From Anaerolineae bacterium (lineage in GTDB: Bacteria; Chloroflexota; Anaerolineae; 4572-78; J111), in assembly GCA_023382535.1 (NCBI GenBank), contig JAHDWA010000038.1, forward strand, positions 1 through 64,000: a stretch of DNA of 64,000 nt, written 5' to 3'. Shown here piece after piece: positions 41,567 to 50,562 of this stretch. Both the position numbers and the translations under genes were made by a program. Below the pieces are notes generated by a model that was given only the letters and a program-made list of their open reading frames with translations, had not been told where the DNA came from and searched no databases. How positions within the stretch are numbered: the stretch's first letter is position 1; every line of letters starts with the position of its first letter.

Positions 41567-42568
41567 ATGGTCCTTCTACTAACCCGCGCCGATGTGGAAA
41601 CAGCCCTGCCCATGGCTGAATGTATTGCTTCGCAGGAACATGCCTTTCGTGAGCACGGCCTGAGCAACGTGCAGACTCCGCATCGCCTGGGCATGAAGGT
41701 GCCCGGCCAGGATAGCCTTTACATTGCCATGCCCTCTTATCTGGGCCAATCACCCGCTGCTCAAACTCAATCCGGGGCGATGGCGGTCAAGGTGTTGACC
41801 TTCTATCCCGGCAATCCGGCGGCAGGACTGCCGGCTATTGTAGCGACAGTGCTGCTGCACGACCCGCAAACCGGTGCCCTGCTGGCGATTATGGAGGGGG
41901 CCTCGATTACCGGGCTGCGGACGGCTGCCGGCAGCGCGGTGGCAACCCAATACCTGGCCCGGCCCGAAGCGGCAACGGTGGGCATTCTGGGTGCGGGGGT
42001 GCAGGCGGAGTCTCACCTGGTGGCGATGTGCACCGTACGGCCGGTGCAGACAGCCCGGGTTTACAGCCGTGACCGAGACCGGCGCACCGACTTTGCCGAG
42101 CGCATGGCGGCCAGGTTGGGCATTGAAGTAACCCCGGTTTCAAGCGCCAAGGCGGCCGTCGAAGGGGCAGATATTGTGGTCACAGCCACCACAGCCCGCG
42201 AACCGATAGTAGACGGGGATTGGTTTGCCGAAGGGACGCATATCAACTGCGTTGGTTCCGGCATCCCCGACCGGCGAGAACTGGACGACAAAATTGTGCA
42301 GCGAGCCAAAATTGTGGTGGATACGCACGCCTCAGCCCTGGAGGAGGCCGGCGATTTACTCATCCCCCTGTCAAAGGGGTTGATTACCAGGGAGGCGATT
42401 CACGCCGACTTGGGTGAAGTGCTGACCGGGCAGCGGGCCGGGCGGACAGACCCGCAGGAAATCACGATTTTTAAGTCGGTGGGGGTGGCTTTGCAGGATG
42501 TAGCGGCGGCGGCCTGGGCCTACCGCCGGGCGCGTGAGTTGGGCCTCGGCCAACACATCGAATTCTAA
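41567..42568 (+). CDS. Ornithine-cyclodeaminase/mu-crystallin-family imine reductase
   Basis: The 333-residue protein has a Rossmann core with VGILGAGVQAESHL, GLRTAAGSAVATQYLARP before it, and VGSGIPDRRELD near residue 225. The family includes ornithine cyclodeaminase, alanine dehydrogenase and pyrroline-2-carboxylate reductase. Given the neighbouring hydroxyproline-dehydratase-like gene, reduction of pyrroline-2-carboxylate to proline is the best guess. A lysine cyclodeaminase or a different amino-acid role is not excluded. Confidence 0.85.
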   Translation: MVLLLTRADVETALPMAECIASQEHAFREHGLSNVQTPHRLGMKVPGQDSLYIAMPSYLGQSPAAQTQSGAMAVKVLTFYPGNPAAGLPAIVATVLLHDPQTGALLAIMEGASITGLRTAAGSAVATQYLARPEAATVGILGAGVQAESHLVAMCTVRPVQTARVYSRDRDRRTDFAERMAARLGIEVTPVSSAKAAVEGADIVVTATTAREPIVDGDWFAEGTHINCVGSGIPDRRELDDKIVQRAKIVVDTHASALEEAGDLLIPLSKGLITREAIHADLGEVLTGQRAGRTDPQEITIFKSVGVALQDVAAAAWAYRRARELGLGQHIEF

Positions 42569-42577
42569 TTCTCAAGT

Positions 42578-43462
42578 ATGGGATTGATGCCAAAAACGGA
42601 CAATGTGGTCAAGCTGCCGGATGGGCGGACCCTGGGCTACGCTGAATATGGTGATCCGCTGGGCAAACCTATCTTCTATTTCCACGGCTGGCCTTCATCG
42701 CGCCTGGAAGGAATAAATTTTCACGCGGCCGGGTTGAAACAGGGGGCGCGAATTATCTGCCCGGACCGGCCGGGGATTGGGCTGTCGGATTTCAAAAAAG
42801 GTTTCGCTATCCGTCACTGGCCGGAGGATGTGGCGGCCCTGGCCGACAGGTTAAGCCTCGACCGTTTCGCGGTCGCCGGCGTCTCTTCGGGTGCGCCCTA
42901 TGCCTTTGCCTGCGCCCGCTTCATGGGCGACCGCTTGCGGGCGGCTGGGAGTGTCAGCGGGATTGGGCCGCTTGACTTGCCCAATCCGGGCCAGTATCTG
43001 TTCAACCAGGAACTTCAACTGGTGCGGCTGGCCCAAAAAGCACCCTGGCTGGCCCGGCCGCTGTTGCGCCGAGAGGCTAACAAGCTAAAACGCGACCCGG
43101 CTAGAGCGATGGCCGAGCTGGATAAAAACTCGCCGGAAGTGGATAAGGTTGTTTTCCGTGATCATCCCGAACTGTCTGCCGCGCTTGCCAAAGGCGTCGG
43201 CGAGTGTGTCCGCCAGGGAACCCGCGGGGCGATCGCCAGCATCGCCCTCGAAGGCCGGCCCTGGGGCTTTCGACTGGAAGAGATCAGGATGAAATTCTAC
43301 GTGTGGCATGGTGAGTTGGATAACCTGGTCTTTCCAGCTACGGCGCGCTACCTGGCCGAACAACTGCCAAACGGCGTGCTGATCCTTTGTCCTGGCGAAG
43401 CTCATCTGAGTACGGTGATCAACCGGGCCGAAGAAATTGTGGGCACGTTAATAGCGGAGTAA
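42578..43462 (+). CDS. Alpha/beta hydrolase
   Basis: The 294-residue protein is an alpha/beta hydrolase: oxyanion segment YFHGWPSSRLEG, nucleophile elbow GVSSGAP (GxSxG with Ser near 110), and late His in LCPGEAHLSTV. It hydrolyses an ester, lactone or similar. It starts 9 bp after the reductase stop, within the same transcription unit. Substrate unknown. Confidence 0.88.
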   Translation: MGLMPKTDNVVKLPDGRTLGYAEYGDPLGKPIFYFHGWPSSRLEGINFHAAGLKQGARIICPDRPGIGLSDFKKGFAIRHWPEDVAALADRLSLDRFAVAGVSSGAPYAFACARFMGDRLRAAGSVSGIGPLDLPNPGQYLFNQELQLVRLAQKAPWLARPLLRREANKLKRDPARAMAELDKNSPEVDKVVFRDHPELSAALAKGVGECVRQGTRGAIASIALEGRPWGFRLEEIRMKFYVWHGELDNLVFPATARYLAEQLPNGVLILCPGEAHLSTVINRAEEIVGTLIAE

Positions 43463-43465
43463 AAG

Positions 43466-43894
43466 ATGCCAATACCTGCCATGACTCCTGCCGAAATTGA
43501 GCAGTTTTTGTTATTACCCCGGCATGCCATTGCCGGGACCAATACCACGGAAGGACCGCCGCAGCTCAGCCCGGTGTGGTATCTTTACGATGCGGGCCGC
43601 ATTTTTATCAGTCTATCTAGCAGAACAGCCAAGTATCGCCACCTGCGGCGAGATCCACAGATCAGCCTCTGTGTGGATGGCTGTCACCCGGATGCGCGGG
43701 CCGTTATGATTTATGGCACGGTGGAACTGATCGCGTGGGGAGAACCTTTGGAACGCGAGCTGTGGTGGCGGATCATTCGCCATTACCACGATACCGAAGA
43801 AGCAGCCCAGCGATACGCCGAGTCGGTCCGTGAGATGCCATCGGTTCTGGCAGTTGTCACAATTCAAAAGATCATCAGCCAGGATTATAATTGA
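43466..43894 (+). CDS. Split-barrel flavin/F420-binding protein (PPOX class)
   Basis: The 142-residue protein is a pyridoxamine-5'-phosphate-oxidase-like split barrel: NTTEGPPQLSPVWYLYDAGR, SRTAKYRHLRRDPQISLCV and an AVMIYGTVELI strand pair. Members are often F420- or FMN-dependent reductases. It begins 3 bp after the hydrolase and ends TGATG at the SDR start, so it is co-translated with both. Confidence 0.87.
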   Translation: MPIPAMTPAEIEQFLLLPRHAIAGTNTTEGPPQLSPVWYLYDAGRIFISLSSRTAKYRHLRRDPQISLCVDGCHPDARAVMIYGTVELIAWGEPLERELWWRIIRHYHDTEEAAQRYAESVREMPSVLAVVTIQKIISQDYN

Positions 43895-44664
43895 TGCGGC
43901 TGGCTGATAAGGTGGCGATTATTACCGGGGCCGGCTCCGGGATCGGGCGGGAAAGCGCCCTGTTGTTTGCCCGTGAAGGGGCCAGAGTAGCTGTAGCCGA
44001 TCTTAACGAAAAATTAGGTCAGGAGACCGCTGCCTTGATTGGCGAGTCAGCCTTTTTTATCAAAGTTGATGTGTCCAGTTGGTCAGGCACAGAGCGCATG
44101 ATCCAGACTACGGTCGAGCGGTGGGGCCGGCTCGATATTCTGTTTAATAATGCCGGGATTGACCTGCCCCAGGCGACAACTGTCGTCGAAACGACGGAGG
44201 AAGACTGGGACCGGACCCTTGCCATTAACCTGACCGGGGTCTTTTTGGGGTCGCGCCACGCTCTGCCGGTGATGATGGCGCAACATTCCGGTGTTATCAT
44301 CAACACGGCCTCACGGGCCGGTTTGGCGGCTACACCCGGCGAGGCGGCCTACTGTGCTTCCAAGGGCGGGGTCGTTTCGTTGACCCGGCAGATGGCGCTG
44401 GATTACGCATCCTATAATATTCGGGTTAACTGTATTTGCCCCGGGGCGCTGGAAAAGCCAACGCTGGATCGCGATCAGTTTTTACAACAGCTCTCGTCAG
44501 GTGCAATTGAGCAGCGCAAAAAAAAGTTCGCCAGGCTCAATCCATTGGGCCGTCTTTGCACAGCGGCGGACGTGGCCAAGGCCGCTCTGTTTCTGGCCTT
44601 GGAGGAGTCGGCCTATATCACCGGGACTGCCCTGCTGGTGGACGGTGGGGATCTGATTGTTTGA
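43894..44664 (+). CDS. Short-chain dehydrogenase/reductase
   Basis: The 256-residue SDR has IITGAGSGIGRESALLFA, NNAGIDLPQAT, the active-site YCASKGGV and a final VDGGDLIV. The ATG overlaps the preceding stop (TGATG). It is followed by a binding-fold protein gene only 15 bp away, a pairing that recurs at 54128/54917. Confidence 0.92.
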   Translation: MRLADKVAIITGAGSGIGRESALLFAREGARVAVADLNEKLGQETAALIGESAFFIKVDVSSWSGTERMIQTTVERWGRLDILFNNAGIDLPQATTVVETTEEDWDRTLAINLTGVFLGSRHALPVMMAQHSGVIINTASRAGLAATPGEAAYCASKGGVVSLTRQMALDYASYNIRVNCICPGALEKPTLDRDQFLQQLSSGAIEQRKKKFARLNPLGRLCTAADVAKAALFLALEESAYITGTALLVDGGDLIV

Positions 44665-44679
44665 AAGAGAAAATATAAA

Positions 44680-45435
44680 GTGTCTAACCAAGGTAGTATC
44701 TCACTTTTAGATGAAATTCGTACCCGTGGGGTGATTAGAATCAGTGCACATTGGGATGATACGCCAGCCCAGTACCTCGACCCGGCTACGGGCGAACCAG
44801 CCGGCCTTGTCGGACTGGGGGGACAATTGCTGGCCGAAGATTTGGGCGTTCGGGTTGAATTTGTCGAACTGCCCTGGGCTGAGCATCTAGCGGCGCTGCT
44901 GGCGGGCCGGGTGGACATCAGCATCAAGCACACCCTCACCCCTCAACGTGCCTTTGAGGTCGAATTTACGGTTCACACTCTGTTGTGCGAGGAAGGGCGG
45001 GTTGTTGTCCGACGCAGCCGAGAATGGCAAAACGAGACAGATCTCAACCAGGCGCAGCGGGTTATTGCTGGAGCGAAAGGTTCATCGCAGGAGATCCACT
45101 CGCGGCGGCGCTATCCTCTGGCTCAACTGCGGATGTGGCCGACGGCTCAAGAAGCCCTGGCGGCGGTGGCTCTGGGCGAGGCAGATGCCTGCCTGCACGA
45201 TACGTTGGCGCCGGGTTTCCTCCGGTCGCACCCGGAATGTACTGTTTTGACCGGCGCCGATGGCCAGCCCGTCGTTCCTTATCGTGACTGTATCCATCCA
45301 TGCATCAGGCCGGGCGATCCGCGTTTGCTGAATTGGCTCAACAGTTGGCTGGCCTTTCACCGAGCGGACGGGACCTTTGAGCGAATGGTGGCCGAGGCCG
45401 AAGCTGCCCACGAGGCTAAATTCGGGCACAAGTAA
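44680..45435 (+). CDS. Type 2 (family 3) binding-fold protein without signal peptide
   Basis: The 251-residue protein resembles amino-acid-binding family 3 proteins: EIRTRGVIRISAHWDD, GQLLAEDLGVRVEFVELP and GRVDISIKHTLTPQR, then a second lobe around QRVIAGAKGSSQ. It starts at a GTG 15 bp after an SDR stop; there is no room for a signal peptide, so it should act in the cytoplasm. Cytoplasmic relatives of this fold include cyclohexadienyl dehydratase-like enzymes. Its own catalytic residues cannot be read without a structure model. Partner SDR and an MFS transporter follow. Confidence 0.83.
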   Translation: MSNQGSISLLDEIRTRGVIRISAHWDDTPAQYLDPATGEPAGLVGLGGQLLAEDLGVRVEFVELPWAEHLAALLAGRVDISIKHTLTPQRAFEVEFTVHTLLCEEGRVVVRRSREWQNETDLNQAQRVIAGAKGSSQEIHSRRRYPLAQLRMWPTAQEALAAVALGEADACLHDTLAPGFLRSHPECTVLTGADGQPVVPYRDCIHPCIRPGDPRLLNWLNSWLAFHRADGTFERMVAEAEAAHEAKFGHK

Positions 45436-45437
45436 AT

Positions 45438-46664
45438 ATGAGCGAAGCCAGAACCCGGATTTGGGCAGTTCTCCGCCGGCGAGACGTAATTTCTATTTGC
45501 CTGTTTGCCTTCCTGACCGACATGATTATCGGCATTATCTCGCCGACCCTGTCGCTCTTTGCCCGGAGTTTGGGCGCATCGCTAAGCCTGGTCGGGATTT
45601 TAGCGGCGACGATGGGCCTGGCCCGCTTCGGTTCCAGCCTGATCATCGGGACTTTTTCTGACCGGCGGGGGCGTAAAAACATCCTGATGAGCGGGATGGC
45701 TTTGATGGCGCTGGCGGCGCTGCTGTACAGTGTGGTCACTGTACCCTACGGGCTGTTAGGGATTAATGTGCTGTTTGGGGTTGGTTTTACGGCCACCCTG
45801 ACCATTGCCCTGGCTTATCTGGCCGACGTCACTTCGGCCCGTGAGCGCAGCTTGGTGTTTGGCCTGATTACGACGGCGATGGGCTTAGGCTTTGCGCTTG
45901 GCTCGCTGTTGGGAGGGCGAGTGGCGGCCAGTTCTGGCTATCCCAGCGCCTACTTGATCGCTTTGGTGGGGGCTATCGCGGCTTTTGGCCTGGCCTGGCG
46001 AGGCGTGCCCGACCAACCCCAACCCACCCGCCTGGTGGGACCGGGTACGCCCTCTTGGGAACGGCAACTGGGGATCATGCTGGCGAATCCCGTCATTCTG
46101 GCGGCATGTGTCGGGACCATTCTATCCAACCTTGTTTTTAATGGATTGATTGTGACCTTTGTTCCGATTTATGCCAATGGTCTGGGTCTCGGCCAGGCTC
46201 TCATTGGGTCGCTGTTTGCCACCCGCGCGCTGGCATCAACCTTTGCGCGACTGCCTGCCGGGGCTTTAGGAACAATTTTTCCCGGCTATCTGGTGATGTT
46301 AGCAGCACTAATAGGCTCAGCCATCGTGGCCTTTGCCCTGCCTCAATCAGGCAATACCAGTGTTTTGATGCTGCTGCTGATGGTCGAAGGGGTCGCTTAC
46401 GGCCTGTATCTCACCTCAGGGCAAACCACCGTCGCCGAACACGCCGACCCTTCCAGCCGGGGGGCGGCGCTGGGGGTGTATATGGCGGCGGCCAGTGTGG
46501 GGGATAGCGTGGCGCCCTTCTTTTTGGGCATTGTCGCCGACCGGCTGGGACTTACCACTGTTTTTTATGTCGTGGGTGGTTTAGCCGTGTTAGGCGTGAT
46601 CGTGATGGCCCGCATTCTCTTGGGGCGGCAGGTGAAGATTAAAAGCGTAAGTCAGAGGAACTGA
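45438..46664 (+). CDS. Major facilitator superfamily transporter
   Basis: The 408-residue protein has about 12 transmembrane helices, the GTFSDRRGRKNIL MFS loop between helices 2 and 3 and a mirrored loop near the middle (ARLPAGALGTI). It begins 2 bp after the binding-fold gene, so it may move the compound handled by the SDR and that protein. Efflux or uptake cannot be told. Confidence 0.92.
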   Translation: MSEARTRIWAVLRRRDVISICLFAFLTDMIIGIISPTLSLFARSLGASLSLVGILAATMGLARFGSSLIIGTFSDRRGRKNILMSGMALMALAALLYSVVTVPYGLLGINVLFGVGFTATLTIALAYLADVTSARERSLVFGLITTAMGLGFALGSLLGGRVAASSGYPSAYLIALVGAIAAFGLAWRGVPDQPQPTRLVGPGTPSWERQLGIMLANPVILAACVGTILSNLVFNGLIVTFVPIYANGLGLGQALIGSLFATRALASTFARLPAGALGTIFPGYLVMLAALIGSAIVAFALPQSGNTSVLMLLLMVEGVAYGLYLTSGQTTVAEHADPSSRGAALGVYMAAASVGDSVAPFFLGIVADRLGLTTVFYVVGGLAVLGVIVMARILLGRQVKIKSVSQRN

Positions 46665-46679
46665 GGAAGTTAAATCTAA

Positions 46680-46730
46680 CGTATCGCGTCTTCCGTTCAG
46701 TTCATGCCCGACGCGGCACGCAACACGAAC
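46680..46730. repeat. Stutter spacer, 'CGTATCGCGTCTTCCG' / 'GACGCGGCACGCAACACG' words
   Basis: An imperfect version of the GCGTGTTGCGT class in the gap before the M24 peptidase gene. Confidence 0.5.
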
Positions 46731-46780
46731 GTTTAACTAAAATCCCATTTTAACCCATTTTTTTGAGGAGGCTATAAGCC

Positions 46781-47932
46781 ATGAGCAGATTTGAACGCAG
46801 GCTACAAAAAGTCCGGGAGGAGATGGACGCCAGAGGCTGGGCAGCGACGTTTCTGGCTCCGTCTGGCGATATGGAGTACTTGACCGGGGTGCGCCGGCAG
46901 CGGCCCAACGCGACCAAAAGCCACATGCACGGCGAGTGGTTCTATGGAGCCATTTTGACCTCGACCGAATGCGTGTTTGTCGCGCCCTACCTGGCCCATC
47001 ACTTTATCGTGGATCAGGCCAAGGATAAGCCCTGGATTACAGAGGTCATCAAGATTGACGACGGGGACGACGTTGCGGCCCTGGCCAAGCAGCTCCTGGC
47101 CAAGCACAATTTACCTGGCAAGACAATCGGCATTCCGCGCGAGGGTATGGCCTCGACTATTTACGAGATCCAGAAAATTGCGCCGGGGACCAAATTTGAG
47201 GGGACGTGGGACGTCGTCTCGCCCATGCGGGCAATCAAGGATACCGAAGAAATTGAATTGATGCGTAAAGCGGCCTTGGTGACCGATGCCATCTTTGCCG
47301 ATGTTTTCAAGAACCTAAAGATGGGCATGACCGAAAGCGACATCATGATCGAGGTGGAGCATCAAATGCTCAAGCATGGCACCGAAGGCTCTTCTTTTGT
47401 CACCGGCATCATGATCAAAGGCCCCGGCGTCAGCGATATGCTGGAAGGGGTAGGCCGCGCCGGTGAGGTTGAGGCCCAGCCGGGGCGGGTGATTGCCTTT
47501 GATTTTGGGGTGGTGCTGGATGGCTATGTCAACGATTTTGGCCGCACCGTCCACTGCGGCGACCCTGACGCCGAATTACGCCGCATCCACGAGCTGGTGA
47601 TGGCGGCCCAGGCCAACGGGATGGCGGCGATGAAAACGGGTCAAATTACCGCCGAGGGAGCCAATGCCGCCGCCCGCCGGGTGATTGAAGAGGCCGGCTA
47701 CGGCCCCAACTTCTTCCACCGCCTCGGCCACGGCATTGGCATTGACGTGCATGAGCCGCCCTTCCTGGCCAAGGGGGATAAAAGTGTGCTCCAGGCCAAC
47801 ATGTGCTTTACCGTCGAGCCGAGCATCTGGGTCGAAGGGCGCTGCTTTACCCGGGTGGAAGATGTCGTCGTCGTCGCTGCGGAGGGCGCTTATAGCCTGA
47901 ATCAGACCACCCGCGAAATTTTGGTTATTTGA
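46781..47932 (+). CDS. M24-family metallopeptidase (Xaa-Pro aminopeptidase/creatinase-like)
   Basis: The 383-residue protein has the pita-bread metal site: DFGVVLDGYVNDFGRTVHCG with two Asp, HRLGHGIGIDVHEPP with His, FTVEPSIW with Glu, and RVEDVVVV with the last Glu. The N-terminal domain matches the aminopeptidase P/creatinase group. It would cleave Xaa-Pro bonds or a guanidino compound in the cytoplasm. Upstream hydroxyproline-type genes make a proline peptide source attractive. Confidence 0.93.
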   Translation: MSRFERRLQKVREEMDARGWAATFLAPSGDMEYLTGVRRQRPNATKSHMHGEWFYGAILTSTECVFVAPYLAHHFIVDQAKDKPWITEVIKIDDGDDVAALAKQLLAKHNLPGKTIGIPREGMASTIYEIQKIAPGTKFEGTWDVVSPMRAIKDTEEIELMRKAALVTDAIFADVFKNLKMGMTESDIMIEVEHQMLKHGTEGSSFVTGIMIKGPGVSDMLEGVGRAGEVEAQPGRVIAFDFGVVLDGYVNDFGRTVHCGDPDAELRRIHELVMAAQANGMAAMKTGQITAEGANAAARRVIEEAGYGPNFFHRLGHGIGIDVHEPPFLAKGDKSVLQANMCFTVEPSIWVEGRCFTRVEDVVVVAAEGAYSLNQTTREILVI

Positions 47933-47941
47933 TGTGAATGG

Positions 47942-48054
47942 GGTCCATAGATAGACGCAGACACCTGTCCCACCGCAGGTGCGGGTAAACAGAGATATAA
48001 CCAGATAAAGAACTGAAATCATCTGTGACCCTCTGCGTTTATCTGTGGACTTTA
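47942..48054. repeat. Stutter hairpin, 'GTCCATAGATA' / 'TATCTGTGGAC' class
   Basis: Near-identical wording to 26913-26992, with a nested CACCTG-N7-CAGGTG hairpin in the middle. Confidence 0.7.
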
Positions 48055-48072
48055 AGCGAGGAGGCAAATCTT

Positions 48073-48966
48073 ATGGAAGTTGGGGTAATTATTCACAATG
48101 CCGGGGCCAAGGCCAGCCCGGAGAATTTACTCAAGACGGCCAGATGGGCGGAGGAGCTGGGCTACCATGCTCTCTGGCTGACTGACCATGTGGTGCTGAA
48201 GGAAGCGGAAGAAATCAAATCCTGGTATCCCTACCGGACGCATGGCCGCTGGGATTATCCCCCGGATACTCCCTGGACTGACCCGCTGCTGACTCTGGCC
48301 TGGGTCGGAGTCGCTGCGCCGGCGCTCAAGCTGGGAACATCGGTGCTGGTTGTCCCCCTGCGGAACCCGATCCTGCTGGCCAAGCAGTTAGCCAGTCTGG
48401 ACTTCCTGACCGGGGGCCGGGTCATCTTGGGAGCGGGCGCGGGCTGGATGAAGGAAGAGTTCGATCTGATCGGCGAGGATTTTGACAACCGGGGCCGGCG
48501 GGTGGTCGAGATGGTCCAGTTGATGCGCGCCCTGTGGACCGGCGAAATGGTTGATTTCAAAGGCGAATTTTACGAGCTGTCGGGCGGCCAAATGTATCCG
48601 ACGCCAGTGTATGGGACGATTCCGGTTGTTTGGGGCGGGCACAGCGAGGCGGCGATCAGGCGGGCAGCGAGGGTCGGTGACGGCTGGCACCCGACCCAGA
48701 TTACCCTGGAGCAGTTGGAGGCGGGGGTCCAAAAATTGCGGCAGTACTGCGAAGAATACGGCCGCGACCCGGACTCAACCCTGGTCATTGCCCGGCCCGG
48801 TGACAAGTACGATATTACGCCCGAAGCCCACGCCAAACACCTGGAACTGGGGATTGACCACCTGGTTGTGGATACGCCCATCAAGCAGGAAGACCCTGAT
48901 CTCTCCCTGCTGCGGGAAAGAATGGAGCGGGCGGCAGAGGTCTGCGGCCTGACCCGCCGAAACTAA
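48073..48966 (+). CDS. Luciferase-like (LLM class) oxidoreductase, paralogue 1
   Basis: The 297-residue protein starts MEVGVIIHNAGAKASPENLL after AGGAGG, and has [32 protein letters not shown] and GRVILGAGAGWMKEEFDLIG. It is more like the gene at 49678 than those at 8760 and 14375. A frame open to 48025 would add 16 residues before the ribosome binding site and is not used. It may use FMNH2 or F420. Confidence 0.9.
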   Translation: MEVGVIIHNAGAKASPENLLKTARWAEELGYHALWLTDHVVLKEAEEIKSWYPYRTHGRWDYPPDTPWTDPLLTLAWVGVAAPALKLGTSVLVVPLRNPILLAKQLASLDFLTGGRVILGAGAGWMKEEFDLIGEDFDNRGRRVVEMVQLMRALWTGEMVDFKGEFYELSGGQMYPTPVYGTIPVVWGGHSEAAIRRAARVGDGWHPTQITLEQLEAGVQKLRQYCEEYGRDPDSTLVIARPGDKYDITPEAHAKHLELGIDHLVVDTPIKQEDPDLSLLRERMERAAEVCGLTRRN

Positions 48967-49019
48967 AATGGTCCGCCGATAACCACAATAGACAAGGTTT
49001 TGAGTACTTGAAGCCCACC

Positions 49020-49094
49020 ATGGGACGCGGATTAAACGGATCGAACGGATTTAAGTCATTTTTATCCGAAAAATCAGTCGAATCCGCGTCCCAT
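49020..49094. repeat. Perfect 14-bp hairpin, 'ATGGGACGCGGATT' class
   Basis: ATGGGACGCGGATT (49020-49033) and AATCCGCGTCCCAT (49081-49094) enclose a loop of GGATTAAACGGATC words and their complements. Confidence 0.85.
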
Positions 49095-49166
49095 TCCCCC
49101 GAGTCTTAGGGTAAAGGTTATATAGTGTCATCTACGTTCAATTAGTCGGGGCAAGGAGATTAAGCA

Positions 49167-49574
49167 ATGGCCCGTGTCTCTTATACCACGCTGGGCAGCA
49201 CCCCCTTCCGGCGGCTGGTCGGCCATAACCCGGACCTGCTGGCAGCGTTCCAACAGATTGATAAAACCATCACCCAACAGTTGTCGCTGCCGGCTGAGCT
49301 GCGGGAGGAAGTTCGCCGCCATCTGGCTTACGAGAACGGCTGCCATTACTGAATGTCGTTTGGCCCTCCGGCGGAGCGCCTCACCGACGAACGCACCATT
49401 CTGGCTGTTGGCCTGGCTCATATGGCTAAAAAAGACCCGCACAGCATCCATCCTGACTCCTGGGCGGAATTGAAGCAGCATTTCTCCGAGCAGGAATTGA
49501 TGGAATTGTGTTATGTGATCGGCCATTACAACGGGATGCAGATGGTGAATGTGTTATTGGATACGGACCCGTAA
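49167..49574 (+). CDS. AhpD-like (carboxymuconolactone decarboxylase family) selenoprotein, CxxU
   Basis: The reading frame is open from an ATG at 49167, with AAGGAG before it, to TAA at 49572-49574, except for one TGA at 49350-49352. Reading that codon as selenocysteine gives 135 residues with the AhpD-like motif NGCHYU (C59, U62) and an ending LCYVIGHYNGMQ as in this family. The two halves are in frame, so no frameshift is needed. Nine bases after the TGA a hairpin GGC-C-CTCC-GGC-GGAG-C-GCC (49362-49380) has an apical GGC loop 17 nt downstream, within the known bacterial SECIS spacing. It should be a thiol/selenol peroxidase-type or redox protein. Confidence 0.85.
49362..49380 (+). promoter_or_regulatory. 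Candidate bacterial SECIS hairpin
   Basis: The stem GGC(c)CTCC pairs with GGAG(c)GCC around the loop GGC, immediately downstream of the in-frame TGA. The loop begins with G as expected for SelB binding. Confidence 0.65.
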
Positions 49575-49575
49575 C

Positions 49576-49650
49576 GGAAGATTGGAAGAATGGAGGAGTG
49601 GAAGGCTGGGGATACGACAAAGTCCAATCTTCCAACCTTCCAATCCTCCC
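49576..49650. repeat. Stutter hairpin, 'GGAAGATTGG' / 'CCAATCTTCC' class
   Basis: Perfect 10-bp arms (49576-49585 and 49624-49633), with further GGAAG/TTCCAACC words in between. Same words as the E2 linker element. Confidence 0.8.
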
Positions 49651-49677
49651 TGTTTTGTTTCAGGAGAAAAGTAACTC

Positions 49678-50559
49678 ATGGAAATCGGCGTACGCCTCCC
49701 CGGCGCGGGAGCCAAAGTTAGCCCGGAAAATATTGTTACGGCAGCACGCTGGGCTGAAGAGTTGGGTTATCACTCGGTCTGGGTCAGTGACCACGTTGTG
49801 CTGCCGGAAAAGGTTGCTTCCTTCTACCCCTATGACCCCCAGGGCCGCTGGCCCTACCCGGCGGATACCCCCTGGCTAGACCCGCTGCTGGCGCTGGCCT
49901 GGGCGGCGGCTGCCGCTCCCTCGGTTAAACTGGGGACATCGGTGATGATTGTGCCGCTGCGCCACCCCATCCTGCTGGCGAAACAGCTCTCCTCGCTCGA
50001 CTTTCTCAGTGGGGGGCGGGTCATTTTGGGCGTCGGGGCCGGCTGGATGGAGGAAGAGTTCGACCTGATCGGCGTCCCCTTCGACCGGCGCGGCCCGCGC
50101 ACCGCCGAGATGATTAACTTGATGCGCGCCTTTTGGAGCGGCGAAAGCGTTGATTTTCAGGGTGACTTCTACCACGTTACTGGCTGCCAGATGTACCCTC
50201 GCCCGGTGCAGCCGGCCATTCCGATTGTTTGGGGTGGTCACAGCGACGCCGCACTCAGGCGGGTGGCCAGAGTGGGTGACGGCTGGCATCCCACCCAAAT
50301 TTCCCTGGAGCAGTTGGCGGAAGGGGTGGGCAAGCTGCGCCGGTTTTGCCAGGAAGCCGGCCGGGACCCCGCCTCTGTGCTGGTCATCGCCCGGTCTGGC
50401 CGGGTTTATCCAATCAACGCCGAAACGCAGGCGCGGCACCAGGAGCTGGGAGTCCAGCATGTGGTAATTGATCCCCCGCTCGACGGGCCGGATTTGAGCA
50501 ATTTTCGCGCTGAAATGGAGCGCGTGGCCGATTTGTGTAGATTGGAACCACGTAGTTAA
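49678..50559 (+). CDS. Luciferase-like (LLM class) oxidoreductase, paralogue 2
   Basis: The 293-residue protein is a close relative of the product at 48073: [20 protein letters not shown] at the start, [20 protein letters not shown] and [20 protein letters not shown]. The two flank the selenoprotein gene, and the small gene may share their electron path. It may have arisen by duplication. Confidence 0.9.
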   Translation: MEIGVRLPGAGAKVSPENIVTAARWAEELGYHSVWVSDHVVLPEKVASFYPYDPQGRWPYPADTPWLDPLLALAWAAAAAPSVKLGTSVMIVPLRHPILLAKQLSSLDFLSGGRVILGVGAGWMEEEFDLIGVPFDRRGPRTAEMINLMRAFWSGESVDFQGDFYHVTGCQMYPRPVQPAIPIVWGGHSDAALRRVARVGDGWHPTQISLEQLAEGVGKLRRFCQEAGRDPASVLVIARSGRVYPINAETQARHQELGVQHVVIDPPLDGPDLSNFRAEMERVADLCRLEPRS

Positions 50560-50562
50560 ATA

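Noticed and set aside
49167..49574. Interpretation as two truncated genes or a pseudogene at the TGA
   Set aside because: Both halves share one frame and family match, and the TGA is at a redox cysteine with a hairpin after it; selenocysteine explains this better.
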